Of a stretch of 33,354 nucleotides of DNA, positions 1-6,201 are shown piece after piece (the first letter of the stretch is position 1; every line of letters starts with the position of its first letter). The position numbers and the translations under genes are program-made. This DNA comes from a virus, in IMG/VR virus record IMGVR_UViG_3300033156_000731, positions 1-33,354 of that record; one strand, given 5' to 3'. The notes beneath the pieces are model-generated. The model did no database searches, had not been told where the DNA came from, and saw only the letters and a program-made list of their open reading frames with translations.

Positions 1-9
1 AGCCTGACA

Positions 10-237
10 ATGTATGAGGTTGAATACCTGCTCACCCGTCACCAAAACGTGAAAGTCACGCTGGACGGACATAGCTGTGTAATCAAGCCCCGCTGGAGGC
101 GGTTTCTGGTGTATCTTTATGACTATGATGCACGCTGCTGGTGGGAACATGACGTCCGCACCGTCGAAACCATTGACAAAGTTCTGGATGTAGTGAAAGG
201 TTGGCTGAGGATAGACGGTTCCACGAGGGGACGGTAA
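10..237 (+). CDS. Small hypothetical protein
   Basis: 75-residue protein of unknown function. It is rich in aromatic and basic residues (a WRRFLVYLYDYD stretch near residues 29-40, then CWWEHD), with no recognisable domain, signal peptide or membrane segment. The frame stays open to the left edge (codons at 1, 4 and 7 are sense), so the true start could lie outside the window; ATG at 10 is simply the first one visible, and too little upstream sequence remains to judge a ribosome site. It ends three bases before the GTG start proposed for the next gene, consistent with a run of coupled small phage genes. That it is coding is inferred from position and spacing only. Confidence 0.5.
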   Translation: MYEVEYLLTRHQNVKVTLDGHSCVIKPRWRRFLVYLYDYDARCWWEHDVRTVETIDKVLDVVKGWLRIDGSTRGR

Positions 238-239
238 AT

Positions 240-689
240 GTGGGTAAATATGACAGCCTAAAGACGCGGCTATATGAAGTGCTCTTTGACTTGAGCGAGC
301 TTGAAGAGCGGATTAAGGCAAGGAGGTACAAAAAGGCGGATGAGTCTTTTGCCCACTTTGCCAAAGTCCAACAAGGGATTCATGGGCTTATAGATGGCCT
401 TCACTGTTTGAGCGTAGAAGGATTTGGAGAATTGTGGAACTCTGGAGAGGATAGCAAAATTGACGCGGATTCCACCGCAGAGGTCATTGAATTGCTCGAT
501 AAACTCACGAAAGGATGGGCAAAGAGCCAATCGCCGGACGAGGGAACCTCTTCAATGACCTTCGAGAATAAGGGATTTGGCGAAGTGACCAAGCGGCTCA
601 TTGGGAAGCGCAAGGATGCGTTAGATGCACTTGCAAAGCAGGATGCTGAATCAGACCGAGATTCAGCAGAAAGGAAGGGGACTGATTGA
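240..689 (+). CDS. Hypothetical helical protein
   Basis: 149-residue protein of unknown function. I chose GTG at 240 because an AGGGGAC ribosome site lies about ten bases upstream and the preceding gene stops at 235-237; a TTG at 201 in the same frame would overlap that gene and has no site. The protein looks mostly alpha-helical and charged, with a Leu/Glu-rich segment (DLSELEERIKARRYKKAD) near residues 17-34 that could form a coiled coil. The C-terminus is strongly charged (KQDAESDRDSAERKG). Its TGA overlaps the ATG of the next gene by one base, indicating translational coupling. No family recognised. Confidence 0.6.
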   Translation: MGKYDSLKTRLYEVLFDLSELEERIKARRYKKADESFAHFAKVQQGIHGLIDGLHCLSVEGFGELWNSGEDSKIDADSTAEVIELLDKLTKGWAKSQSPDEGTSSMTFENKGFGEVTKRLIGKRKDALDALAKQDAESDRDSAERKGTD

Positions 690-1018
690 TGGCTGTGATA
701 CAGGTAATAATCTGCAAATTGCTCGCTTGGCTGGGAGCCGCATGGATAGTCATACTGCTGATTAAAGCCATTGCAGCGCGACTGGGCAAGTGCGAGGACG
801 GGACTCGCGAGCCTGAAAGGTGGGAGGAGGGTACTGCTGGTGAAAGCATGGTATTCCGCCCCAATAGAGAGCCACTACTGGTATTTTACGGGCCACCTGA
901 GCACGCAGCGCCGCCTGGAAGGAAACGAGCCACCAAAGCAGTTCTCGCCCTTTTCTCCGATGGAAGAATCTGGATAAAGGGCAAGTATTACCGTCTGATA
1001 GAGGAGGAGTCTCAATGA
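689..1018 (+). CDS. Small single-pass membrane protein
   Basis: 109-residue protein with one clear hydrophobic segment at about residues 6-27 (VIICKLLAWLGAAWIVILLI), followed by a charged region and a soluble C-terminal part that contains short beta-like stretches (LLVFYG, AVLALFSDGRIWIKGKYYRLI). It is probably anchored in the inner membrane with the C-terminal part exposed; orientation cannot be decided. ATG at 689 is preferred: it overlaps the upstream TGA and follows AAGGAAGGGG at a suitable distance. A second small membrane protein with a similar N-terminal plan starts at 1230. Function unknown; small membrane proteins of this kind are common among phage genes acting on the host envelope, but nothing here shows that directly. 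Confidence 0.6.
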   Translation: MAVIQVIICKLLAWLGAAWIVILLIKAIAARLGKCEDGTREPERWEEGTAGESMVFRPNREPLLVFYGPPEHAAPPGRKRATKAVLALFSDGRIWIKGKYYRLIEEESQ

Positions 1019-1212
1019 CCATGTACGGGCGAGAAAGTGAGCACAACCAGATGACCAGCGGGCCGCCCGTCAATGTTTTGCGGGAACCGACTACTACAAT
1101 GCCCCCTGTACAGCGCAAACATACGGGAACCGGTGATGACCCGCGAATTATCCACCTTTACCTGCCGGCGATAATCGTCCTGAGGAACAACCAAACTACT
1201 TATGCGCATTGA
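1015..1212 (+). CDS. Small hypothetical protein
   Basis: 65-residue protein of unknown function. The start is well supported: GAGGAGGAG lies just upstream and the ATG overlaps the preceding stop in an ATGA arrangement. The sequence is polar (many Thr, Pro, Asn, Arg) with one short hydrophobic stretch near the C-terminus (IIHLYLPAIIVL) that could be a buried strand or a weak membrane-associated segment. No motif recognised. It is sandwiched between the two small membrane proteins. Confidence 0.5.
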   Translation: MTMYGRESEHNQMTSGPPVNVLREPTTTMPPVQRKHTGTGDDPRIIHLYLPAIIVLRNNQTTYAH

Positions 1213-1229
1213 TGAGAGGAGGACGCCCG

Positions 1230-1520
1230 ATGACCGTAATCTGCAAGATTATATTCTGGGGAGCCGTAGGATGGACGATTTGTTACCTGGCGATTGGTTC
1301 GATAGCGGCGGCGATTCGGTCGGCGCAGTTGAGCAGGCGGCTACGACGGGCCAAGGAAGAGGAATCGGCCAAGGCTACCAAGCAGATGTACGGCCAACTC
1401 AGCGAGTTCGCCTTTTACCCCGATGACCTTTATGCCCTTGATAGCGAGCCGGTTATCGTAGAACCGAAGGACCCGCTGGTGGAGGGAGATACGGAAGAGG
1501 CCGAGGGCGAGAGCATTTGA
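1230..1520 (+). CDS. Small single-pass membrane protein
   Basis: 96-residue protein with a hydrophobic segment at about residues 3-28 (VICKIIFWGAVGWTICYLAI), a basic stretch after it (RSAQLSRRLRRAKEEE) and an acidic C-terminal tail. By the positive-inside rule the basic region would face the cytoplasm. ATG at 1230 is chosen because GAGGAGGACG lies directly upstream; ATGs at 1209 and 1212 lack a site. It resembles the protein at 689 in overall plan (M-x-V-I start, one N-terminal membrane helix, soluble tail), but outside the helix I see no convincing similarity. Function unknown. Confidence 0.6.
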   Translation: MTVICKIIFWGAVGWTICYLAIGSIAAAIRSAQLSRRLRRAKEEESAKATKQMYGQLSEFAFYPDDLYALDSEPVIVEPKDPLVEGDTEEAEGESI

Positions 1521-1608
1521 GGGAGCGCGGCTGTGCGGGGTGAAACAGAACGGTGCCGACGAGGTGCCAGCGCGAAAGCGTGGCAGAGTTCTGCCGAGCC
1601 GCGCCCCT
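1521..1608 (+). ncRNA. Candidate structured RNA
   Basis: The 114-base gap between the stop at 1520 and the next start at 1635 folds on paper into three nested helices. P1 is GCGCGGCT at 1525-1532 with AGCCGCGC at 1597-1604. It continues as CGG 1536-1538 with CCG 1594-1596. P2 is CAGAAC 1546-1551 with GTTCTG 1588-1593. P3 is TGCCA 1565-1569 with TGGCA 1581-1585, stacked on CGC/GCG (1571-1573/1578-1580) around a GAAA tetraloop at 1574-1577, with G1570 bulged. The 3' strand 1588-1604 is paired without interruption, while the 5' strand has bulges of 3, 7 and 13 bases. Most neighbouring genes overlap or abut, which makes this gap conspicuous. I recognise no known family. It could be a small RNA, a structured 5' leader of the gene at 1635, or a chance GC-rich fold. 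Confidence 0.45.
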
Positions 1609-1634
1609 CTAATCACTGAAAGGAGATGCCGACC

Positions 1635-2030
1635 ATGACTGGCTACTGTAAAGTTTGTGGGCAATATACTGACCTTATCGGGCCTTTGCAAGAATGCCCC
1701 GATTGTGCCAGTAGGCTCGATAGGCAATATGCTTGCAACCAGGTGGCCGAGTGGCTAAGACGAAATGCCGATATTAGCAAGTGTAGTGCCCGAATGGTCT
1801 CCGGCCTGACAGGCCGAGATGAGTTTGAACCACTTTGCAGAGAAGCCCGTACTATACTGCGTAGCGTATGCGGACTTAATGGCGAACAGGCCGAGGACAA
1901 ATATTCGCATTTGTTCAAGCACGACCCTACCGTCAGCCGCATGAGCTTCGCGCGATGGTACAAAGCCATATTCAAGGCCGTTCGTAAGGAAGCACGGCGG
2001 GCTAATATAACGAAGGAGGAAAAACAATGA
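1635..2030 (+). CDS. Zinc-ribbon-like hypothetical protein
   Basis: 131-residue protein whose N-terminus has two CxxC pairs (CKVCG at residues 5-9 and CPDC near 21-24), the typical ligands of a treble-clef or zinc-ribbon fold. The rest is helical and basic (EWLRRNADISK, FKAVRKEARRA), suggesting nucleic-acid or protein binding. ATG at 1635 is preferred to ATG at 1626: AAAGGAG lies nine to ten bases before 1635 but runs into 1626. The gene follows the candidate structured RNA, which may be part of its leader. Its end overlaps the next ATG in an ATGA junction. Function unknown. Confidence 0.6.
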   Translation: MTGYCKVCGQYTDLIGPLQECPDCASRLDRQYACNQVAEWLRRNADISKCSARMVSGLTGRDEFEPLCREARTILRSVCGLNGEQAEDKYSHLFKHDPTVSRMSFARWYKAIFKAVRKEARRANITKEEKQ

Positions 2031-2323
2031 TAGTGCCCGATGTAGATTATCGCAACGCAGTAGAGGCTATTGACCAACTAATGGACTCCATTCGTGACCT
2101 ACTGGAAGATGAGGGAGGTTACCGCAACCAGATTCGTATTGCGGAGGACCCCGATGTTGCTTGGGCAGTAGTGAGAGATGCGGGCGGCGAAGTTGAGGAC
2201 CTCACGTTGCTGTATCACTCAGAAAATCCTGCAGAGATTGTGGCATATTTGCTCGGTTCGCTTAGGGGGAAAGGCTGGAGGGTAATAAAAGATGAAGAAG
2301 ATGAGGAAGATGAGGAGGACTGA
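2027..2323 (+). CDS. Acidic small protein
   Basis: 98-residue acidic protein ending in a Glu/Asp run (DEEDEEDEED). The start is strongly supported by AAGGAGG and an ATGA overlap with the preceding gene. The body is a mix of helix (YRNAVEAIDQLMDSIRDLLEDE) and a possible strand-helix end (NPAEIVAYLLGSLRGKGWRVI). Small acidic phage proteins sometimes mimic DNA or bind basic host proteins; the acidic tail makes this worth considering, but it is inference only. No family recognised. Confidence 0.55.
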   Translation: MIVPDVDYRNAVEAIDQLMDSIRDLLEDEGGYRNQIRIAEDPDVAWAVVRDAGGEVEDLTLLYHSENPAEIVAYLLGSLRGKGWRVIKDEEDEEDEED

Positions 2324-2325
2324 CC

Positions 2326-2529
2326 ATGTTCGACCGCGCTGAGCCGGAGACATTTTGGGAGCACTTGCGGGATGTGTGGCGCGTGCTTACGTGCAGTCAT
2401 TGGCGTAGCGGAATTATCGAGTGGGTTGAAGCGGAGGATTATGACTTGCGTATATGTACCCGATGCGGCTTGGTTTTGGAGGTCATACCCAAATCAAGTA
2501 ATACAGATGCACAATCCGAGGAGGGGTAA
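2326..2529 (+). CDS. Small Cys/His protein, possible zinc knuckle
   Basis: 67-residue protein with a CSH near residues 23-25 and CTRC near 44-47, spaced so that one zinc ion could be bound (C-S-H ... C-x2-C). The CTRCGLVLEV stretch resembles half of a zinc ribbon. The ATG lies two bases after the previous stop and is preceded by GAGGAGG. It is one of three Cys-rich small proteins in this cluster (with those at 1635 and 2534). Function unknown. Confidence 0.55.
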   Translation: MFDRAEPETFWEHLRDVWRVLTCSHWRSGIIEWVEAEDYDLRICTRCGLVLEVIPKSSNTDAQSEEG

Positions 2530-2533
2530 CGAT

Positions 2534-2782
2534 ATGCTGACCGCTGAGCCTACGCTTAAGGAGCGCCAGTGTAAGTGCGGACGCACAATATGGGGGCCAA
2601 CAGGTACACGGTTTTGGGTATGCACTTGGCAGAAATGGGATTCATCATGTACGAATACGAAATATCCAATAGACGGTGGTTGCAAGGAAACCATTCTGAT
2701 AGACGTCGGCCTTGACGCCAAGTTCTGCCCGTATTGCGGAGGGGGGCCGACAAACCAACCCAAAGAGGAGGATGAGGAATGA
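2534..2782 (+). CDS. Small Cys-rich zinc-ribbon-like protein
   Basis: 82-residue protein. I chose ATG at 2534, which follows GAGGAGGGG at the end of the previous gene; the open frame extends further left but without a ribosome site. Cysteines occur as CKC near residue 13, single cysteines at about 30, 39 and 50, and CPYCGGG near the C-terminus, so one or two structural zinc sites are likely. The tail is acidic (KEEDEE). It overlaps the next gene by four bases (ATGA). The pattern suggests a small zinc-binding adaptor or host-takeover protein, but no function can be assigned. Confidence 0.55.
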   Translation: MLTAEPTLKERQCKCGRTIWGPTGTRFWVCTWQKWDSSCTNTKYPIDGGCKETILIDVGLDAKFCPYCGGGPTNQPKEEDEE

Positions 2783-3012
2783 CCTACTACCAAAAGTGCA
2801 AGCGATATGCCAGAATCCTTTCGTCCAAATGGCGTACTCCACTTGATTTGCGGTGTGTCCAGGATGACCCACGTTTGTGGTACGCAGAAATAAGACCTTG
2901 GTGGCTGCGGGATTGGTATATAATAGCCTCAGGCCGCACCCGTGAGTCGGCTTGTAAGCACCTATGGCAGATACTCGTTGAGGATTATGGAGTGAAGGAG
3001 GATGAGCTATGA
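2779..3012 (+). CDS. MTYYQKC-type small protein, copy 1
   Basis: 77-residue protein that is clearly paralogous to the following gene. Both begin MTYYQKC and share a YA pair a few residues later. Both then carry a nearly identical C-terminal block, GRTRESACK followed by LW, LVEDYGV and an acidic end. The middle (residues 13-50) differs and is rich in Trp and Arg in this copy. The C-terminal block looks like a helix-forming module. The start overlaps the previous stop and is preceded by GAGGATGAGGA. No known family recognised; the duplication itself supports real coding function. Confidence 0.65.
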   Translation: MTYYQKCKRYARILSSKWRTPLDLRCVQDDPRLWYAEIRPWWLRDWYIIASGRTRESACKHLWQILVEDYGVKEDEL

Positions 3013-3233
3013 CCTACTATCAAAAGTGTAGGCAGTATGCTAAGAGAAGCGGTGGTTTCTTTAATGCTTATCGGTATACTGCTGCCCCCCTGGCGGTCTG
3101 GCATGTAATTGCAAGTAGTGAATTGATAAATCGCTATGCTGTGGTGAATGCTTGTGGCCGCACCCGCGAATCAGCCTGCAAGAGACTTTGGGAAACGCTC
3201 GTTGAGGATTATGGAGTGGAGGACACGGGGTAA
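3009..3233 (+). CDS. MTYYQKC-type small protein, copy 2
   Basis: 74-residue paralogue of the preceding gene, sharing the MTYYQKC start and the GRTRESACK-LW-LVEDYGV C-terminal block, with a diverged middle. The two genes overlap by four bases, as expected after a tandem duplication within an operon. The stop codon sits inside the loop of a hairpin at 3222-3243 that may end the transcript. Function unknown. Confidence 0.65.
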   Translation: MTYYQKCRQYAKRSGGFFNAYRYTAAPLAVWHVIASSELINRYAVVNACGRTRESACKRLWETLVEDYGVEDTG

Positions 3234-3243
3234 CACCCGTGTC
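3222..3243 (+). terminator. Hairpin at end of small-gene cluster
   Basis: GACACGGG (3222-3229) pairs perfectly with CCCGTGTC (3236-3243) around a six-base loop that contains the stop codon of the preceding gene. There is no T-run after it (TCGCGCGC follows), so it may act as a weak or factor-dependent terminator, or as a processing or stability element. Confidence 0.4.
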
Positions 3244-3404
3244 TCGCGCGCATAGAAGCCCGCTGTGTGGTTTCCAGCGCGAATTAGTATCGCACTACCA
3301 GACAAGCACTTCGGAGGCTTACAGGCCGTTTATGACGCTCCTACCATATAACGTTTACATTGTAAGCCGCGCCAACTTCTACCATTTGCGAGGGGGAAAG
3401 GTAA
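3244..3404 (+). promoter_or_regulatory. Leader region with 11-base palindrome
   Basis: About 160 bases without a convincing gene separate the small-gene cluster from the lysis/replication genes. The stretch contains TATAAC (3347-3352), which could be a -10 element although no good -35 is seen 17 bases upstream. It also has a perfect 11-base palindrome TTACATTGTAA (3355-3365), a plausible operator. GAGGGGGAAAGG just before 3405 is the ribosome site of the next gene. A promoter here is a suggestion only. Confidence 0.3.
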
Positions 3405-3818
3405 ATGATAGCCACACTGGTCGCGCTGATACTCGCCGCAAACCCGATGCTCAAAGCGCCGAAGCCCGAAGTTGCTGCAAAGCACATGCTCATTCTGCAG
3501 AAGCGCACCGGTGTCCCCGCCCGTGTCCTGGAGGCCGTGATTTACCAGGAGTCCCGCTGGTACCCAGGCTGTAGGGGTAGAGCGGATGAGGTCGGGCTAT
3601 GTCAGATTCACCCATGTCATAATCCCCCCAAGGGCTGGACGGCACAAATGGACTGGGCAGCGAATCACCTGGCGATGCTGCGCAAGCGGTACGGCAATTG
3701 GGAAGTCGCACTCGCCGCGTATAACGGTGGGCCTGGGAAACGACACATTAGGCGTTGCAGGCGATACGCGAGGCGCGTCCTCCGAAGGGCGAATGGCAAT
3801 GGAAGCGCCCAAAACTGA
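3405..3818 (+). CDS. Lytic transglycosylase (SLT-type)
   Basis: 137-residue protein with the hallmarks of the soluble lytic transglycosylase (SLT, lysozyme-like) fold. The catalytic Glu is in YQESRW (E49), followed by GLCQIHP at about 64-70 and the ALAAYNGGPG motif at about 102-111. It would cleave peptidoglycan glycan strands with formation of anhydro-muramic ends. The first 14 residues are hydrophobic (MIATLVALILAANP), so it may be exported or membrane-attached; the C-terminus is strongly basic (RHIRRCRRYARRVLRRA). Start supported by GAGGGGGAAAGG. It sits directly upstream of the helicase gene and overlaps it by 26 bases, rather than lying with the late genes. No SLT motif was noticed in the large ejection-type protein, so this could be either a virion-associated entry enzyme or a lysis enzyme. 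Confidence 0.85.
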   Translation: MIATLVALILAANPMLKAPKPEVAAKHMLILQKRTGVPARVLEAVIYQESRWYPGCRGRADEVGLCQIHPCHNPPKGWTAQMDWAANHLAMLRKRYGNWEVALAAYNGGPGKRHIRRCRRYARRVLRRANGNGSAQN

Positions 3819-5205
3819 ACAGGCCGCCCCACAGGATATAAAGGCCGAGCAGGCATGTCTGGGCTGCATGTTACTGGAGCCGGAGGCAATTGCTCAGGCG
3901 CTGGCAATCGTCGAGGCCGACGACTTCTACTACACAGCGCACAGAGCGATAGCCCGCGCCGTGCAGGCGCTTCACGGGCGCGGCGAACCTGTTGACCTGG
4001 TGACGGTCGCTGACGAGCTGCGCAAGCACGACGCCCTGGACGACGTGGGCGGCGCGAGCTACCTGGCGCACTTAATTGACACGGTGGCAACCACAGCTCA
4101 CGTCTCCCGGTATGCTCAAAGCGTGCTCACTAAGGCGAGGATGCGGGACTTCATTCGCCTCAGCGCCGAGCTGGGCAAGCGCTCCACCAACGGGACTACG
4201 CCTGACGAGGTGCTTGACTGGCTGTCAAAGCGGCTTCTGGCCGCCCGCAAACGCGCCAAAAGCGCCCACGCAAAGCCCGCAGGTGACTGGCGCACAGCGG
4301 CATGGGAAACCCTGGAGCTGGCCGCCCAGGAGTACAAGGCCACCGGCGGCACACCGCGCGGCGTGCTCTTCGGCATGGCTGGCAAGGGCGGCCTGGACTT
4401 CGCCCTGCATGGCGTAAAGCCCCCGTCGCTGGTAGCAATACTCGCCCGCGAGGGCTGGGGCAAGACAACGCTCATCCTCCAGGCCATCGTCCGCTCCACG
4501 ATTCAGCCCCGTCGCGGGATGCCCGCTGCAATCTTCTCGCTCGAAATGCCCGTCCAACATCAACTTTTCCCCAAGCTCGCCTGTATGACCGCCGGTATCC
4601 CGAAGGCCATAGCCCTGCGCGGTGCGCTCAAGCCAGAGCAGTGGAAGCGGATGGCCGCCGCCTTCGAGAAGATACGGCGTAGCCCGCTGCACCTCGTGGA
4701 CAGCGCAAGCTTCACCATAGCCGATATTGAGCGCGAACTGCGCACATTGCACCGCGAATCGCAGATTCGTGTTTGCGCGATTGACTACATACAACTAATC
4801 AGCAGCGACCTGCACGCCGCGCGCTTTGAGCAGCTCGACGACATCGCCCGCCGCCTGCTTGCGCTGGCCCAGGAACTCAATATCGTCATCCTCGTCGGGA
4901 GCCAACAGACAGCAGTGGGCGATTACACCCAAACCAAAGGCTCGCGTGGGCTTGACGAGGCCGCCGACATCGTGATACAGATACGGCGCGGCAGGAAGAG
5001 CGGGCTGAGCGAGGACAAGCAGTACAACACCCACCTCGGCTATCTCCTGGTGCGCAAGGACCGGATGGGTGACGCCGCCGGTAAGCGCATCCCTTACGTC
5101 TTTGACAAACTGCGCGACAGGTACTGGAGCGTCCCCGATCTGCAGGAAGCGTACAGCAGAGGCCAGCCCGACCTGCCGCCTATGGAGGACAACGATGATG
5201 AATAG
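3793..5205 (+). CDS. dnaB: Replicative DNA helicase, DnaB-like
   Basis: 470-residue protein with the two-domain layout of DnaB helicases. The N-terminal helical domain (residues 10-110) shows EQACLGCMLLEPEAI and FYYTAHRAIARAV. The C-terminal RecA-like ATPase domain carries a Walker A at 218-225 (AREGWGKT, K224), a Walker B ending in D331 (VCAIDYIQLI), VGSQQ near 375, and a GSRGLDEAADIVIQI segment typical of DnaB motif H4. It would unwind the replication fork as a hexamer. ATG at 3793 is chosen (weak AAGG site) because it gives the normal family length; ATG at 3799 is also possible. The reading frame extends upstream through the transglycosylase gene, but that part does not look like helicase. 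Overlaps both neighbours, so the replication genes are co-translated. Confidence 0.9.
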   Translation: MAMEAPKTEQAAPQDIKAEQACLGCMLLEPEAIAQALAIVEADDFYYTAHRAIARAVQALHGRGEPVDLVTVADELRKHDALDDVGGASYLAHLIDTVATTAHVSRYAQSVLTKARMRDFIRLSAELGKRSTNGTTPDEVLDWLSKRLLAARKRAKSAHAKPAGDWRTAAWETLELAAQEYKATGGTPRGVLFGMAGKGGLDFALHGVKPPSLVAILAREGWGKTTLILQAIVRSTIQPRRGMPAAIFSLEMPVQHQLFPKLACMTAGIPKAIALRGALKPEQWKRMAAAFEKIRRSPLHLVDSASFTIADIERELRTLHRESQIRVCAIDYIQLISSDLHAARFEQLDDIARRLLALAQELNIVILVGSQQTAVGDYTQTKGSRGLDEAADIVIQIRRGRKSGLSEDKQYNTHLGYLLVRKDRMGDAAGKRIPYVFDKLRDRYWSVPDLQEAYSRGQPDLPPMEDNDDE

Positions 5206-5521
5206 GACGCGCAAGGGCACCCAGGGCGAAAGAGACGTGAGACGCTGGCTCGAGGACCAGGGCTTCGAGGTCTATCGCAGCACTTGCTCGGCGGGCACGT
5301 TCGACCTCATAGGCTTCAGAATCGTCGAGACCGACACCGGATCCCGCATTGAGGTCCGCGCCGTGCAGGTCAAGCGGTTCGGCAAGAAGCGGTCATACGG
5401 CAGAAAAGCTCTGCTCGCAAAGCTCGGCGAGTGGTCAGGCTTTGCCTGGATAACCCCAATACTTGCGGAAAGGCAGGACAGGCATGAGTGGCGTTACGAC
5501 TGCGCTACCCCCCAAAGTTGA
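5195..5521 (+). CDS. Holliday-junction-resolvase-like PD-(D/E)XK nuclease
   Basis: 108-residue protein with the signature of Hjc-type resolvases and related small nucleases of the PD-(D/E)XK fold: Glu in GERDVRRWLE (E12), Asp in GTFDLIGF (D37) and VQVKR (Q58, K60), spaced as expected for the active site. It would cut branched DNA with divalent metal, resolving recombination or replication intermediates before packaging. GGAGG lies six bases before ATG 5195 (ATG 5198 is an alternative). The start overlaps the helicase stop and the end overlaps the SSB-like gene by 38 bases, tying it to replication. A general VRR-NUC-like or repair nuclease role cannot be excluded. Confidence 0.75.
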   Translation: MMNRTRKGTQGERDVRRWLEDQGFEVYRSTCSAGTFDLIGFRIVETDTGSRIEVRAVQVKRFGKKRSYGRKALLAKLGEWSGFAWITPILAERQDRHEWRYDCATPQS

Positions 5522-5951
5522 GTACCATCGCCCGAAAGTCTGGGCACGGGCGGGCGCCTGCAACGCCATCTGTCTCGTCGGCCAACTGGATTCTATGGTC
5601 GGTAAACTCGGCGAGGGCACCGCTATCTTCTTCATGGTGGTCAACGAGGCCCTGGCCACTGACCCCGACAAGCCCGCCGACAAGCCCGCGAGAATCCCCA
5701 TTGTCTGGCGCGGCAAGACGGCTAGCGTCGTGCGGAAGCTGCTCACAGAGGGCCAGTGGGTGATGGTCAATGCGCAGTTGTATAGCACGTGGGAGGAGGA
5801 CGAGAACGGCGAGCCACTCCAGGTCTGGGAAATCCAGGGCCAGCGCTTTCACTGCATCACGAGCCGCGAGGAAGCATCCCAGTTGATGAGGAAGGAGCCG
5901 AGGCGCGGCGACAACTGGAGGGAGGAGGTTGACATCTTCACCATGAGATAA
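5484..5951 (+). CDS. ssb: Single-stranded DNA-binding protein (OB-fold)
   Basis: 155-residue protein resembling bacterial SSB. An early strand NAICLVGQLDSM is followed by TAIFFMVVNE, then IPIVWRGKTASVVRKLLTEGQWVMVNAQLYSTWEEDENG-LQVWEIQGQRFHCI, matching the OB-fold strand order and the typical K-G-x-x-V-x-V-x-G-like segment. It would protect ssDNA at the fork. The usual acidic DDDIPF tip of host SSB is missing; the C-terminus instead reads REEVDIFTMR. ATG 5484 was chosen because the OB fold begins soon after it. It is the last gene before a strong hairpin and follows helicase and resolvase with overlaps. Confidence 0.8.
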   Translation: MSGVTTALPPKVEYHRPKVWARAGACNAICLVGQLDSMVGKLGEGTAIFFMVVNEALATDPDKPADKPARIPIVWRGKTASVVRKLLTEGQWVMVNAQLYSTWEEDENGEPLQVWEIQGQRFHCITSREEASQLMRKEPRRGDNWREEVDIFTMR

Positions 5952-5982
5952 GCCCGCCCCCGCATAAACGAGGGCGGGCTTC
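5951..5982. terminator. Bidirectional hairpin terminator between convergent operons
   Basis: AAGCCCGCCC (5951-5960) pairs perfectly with GGGCGGGCTT (5973-5982) over ten base pairs. It lies exactly between the plus-strand SSB-like gene (stop overlaps the first base) and the minus-strand XRE gene (stop at 5989). The stem ends in AA/TT so each strand has a short U end, but there is no long U-tract. Position between converging genes makes a two-way terminator the best reading. Confidence 0.75.
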
Positions 5983-5988
5983 ACCGTG

Positions 5989-6201
5989 CTACTCCACCTG
6001 ACCGTCGGGCACCTCACCCATCTCCTTCAGTTCCTCCATCTTCTTCCTCGCTTGCTTCGCGAGCAGCTCCTCGTATGCCCAATGCAGGTCCTCGCGTTCA
6101 ATAGCCCAGATTGCATTCACCGACACGCCGAGGGCTTTCGCCACATCGCTCTGCCGCAGGCCCAAAGCGCGCCGTCGCTCAGCTCTGGTCATCGTCATCA
6201 T
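5989..6201 (-). CDS. Small XRE-family (Cro/CI-type) regulator
   Basis: 70-residue protein with a single helix-turn-helix of the XRE/Cro type at residues 6-38: RAERRRALGLRQSDVAKALGVSVNAIWAIERED, where the LRQSDVAKALGVS part gives the recognition unit. The C-terminal half is a charged helix (YEELLAKQARKKMEELKEM) that could dimerise. AGGAGGT lies just upstream of the first ATG (6201); ATG 6198 is equally possible. It is the last gene of the minus-strand operon and overlaps the metalloprotease-like gene by 23 bases. It probably controls early or replication promoters; the palindromes in the intergenic hub are candidate operators, but no site is demonstrated. Confidence 0.8.
   Translation of the reverse strand: MMTMTRAERRRALGLRQSDVAKALGVSVNAIWAIEREDLHWAYEELLAKQARKKMEELKEMGEVPDGQVE

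Noticed and set aside
3239-3574. 111-residue plus-strand frame before the transglycosylase
   Set aside because: It overlaps the transglycosylase in another frame, lacks a ribosome site and its composition is that of a shadow reading.
4225-4794. 189-residue minus-strand frame opposite the helicase
   Set aside because: Antisense shadow of the helicase gene; composition is not protein-like.
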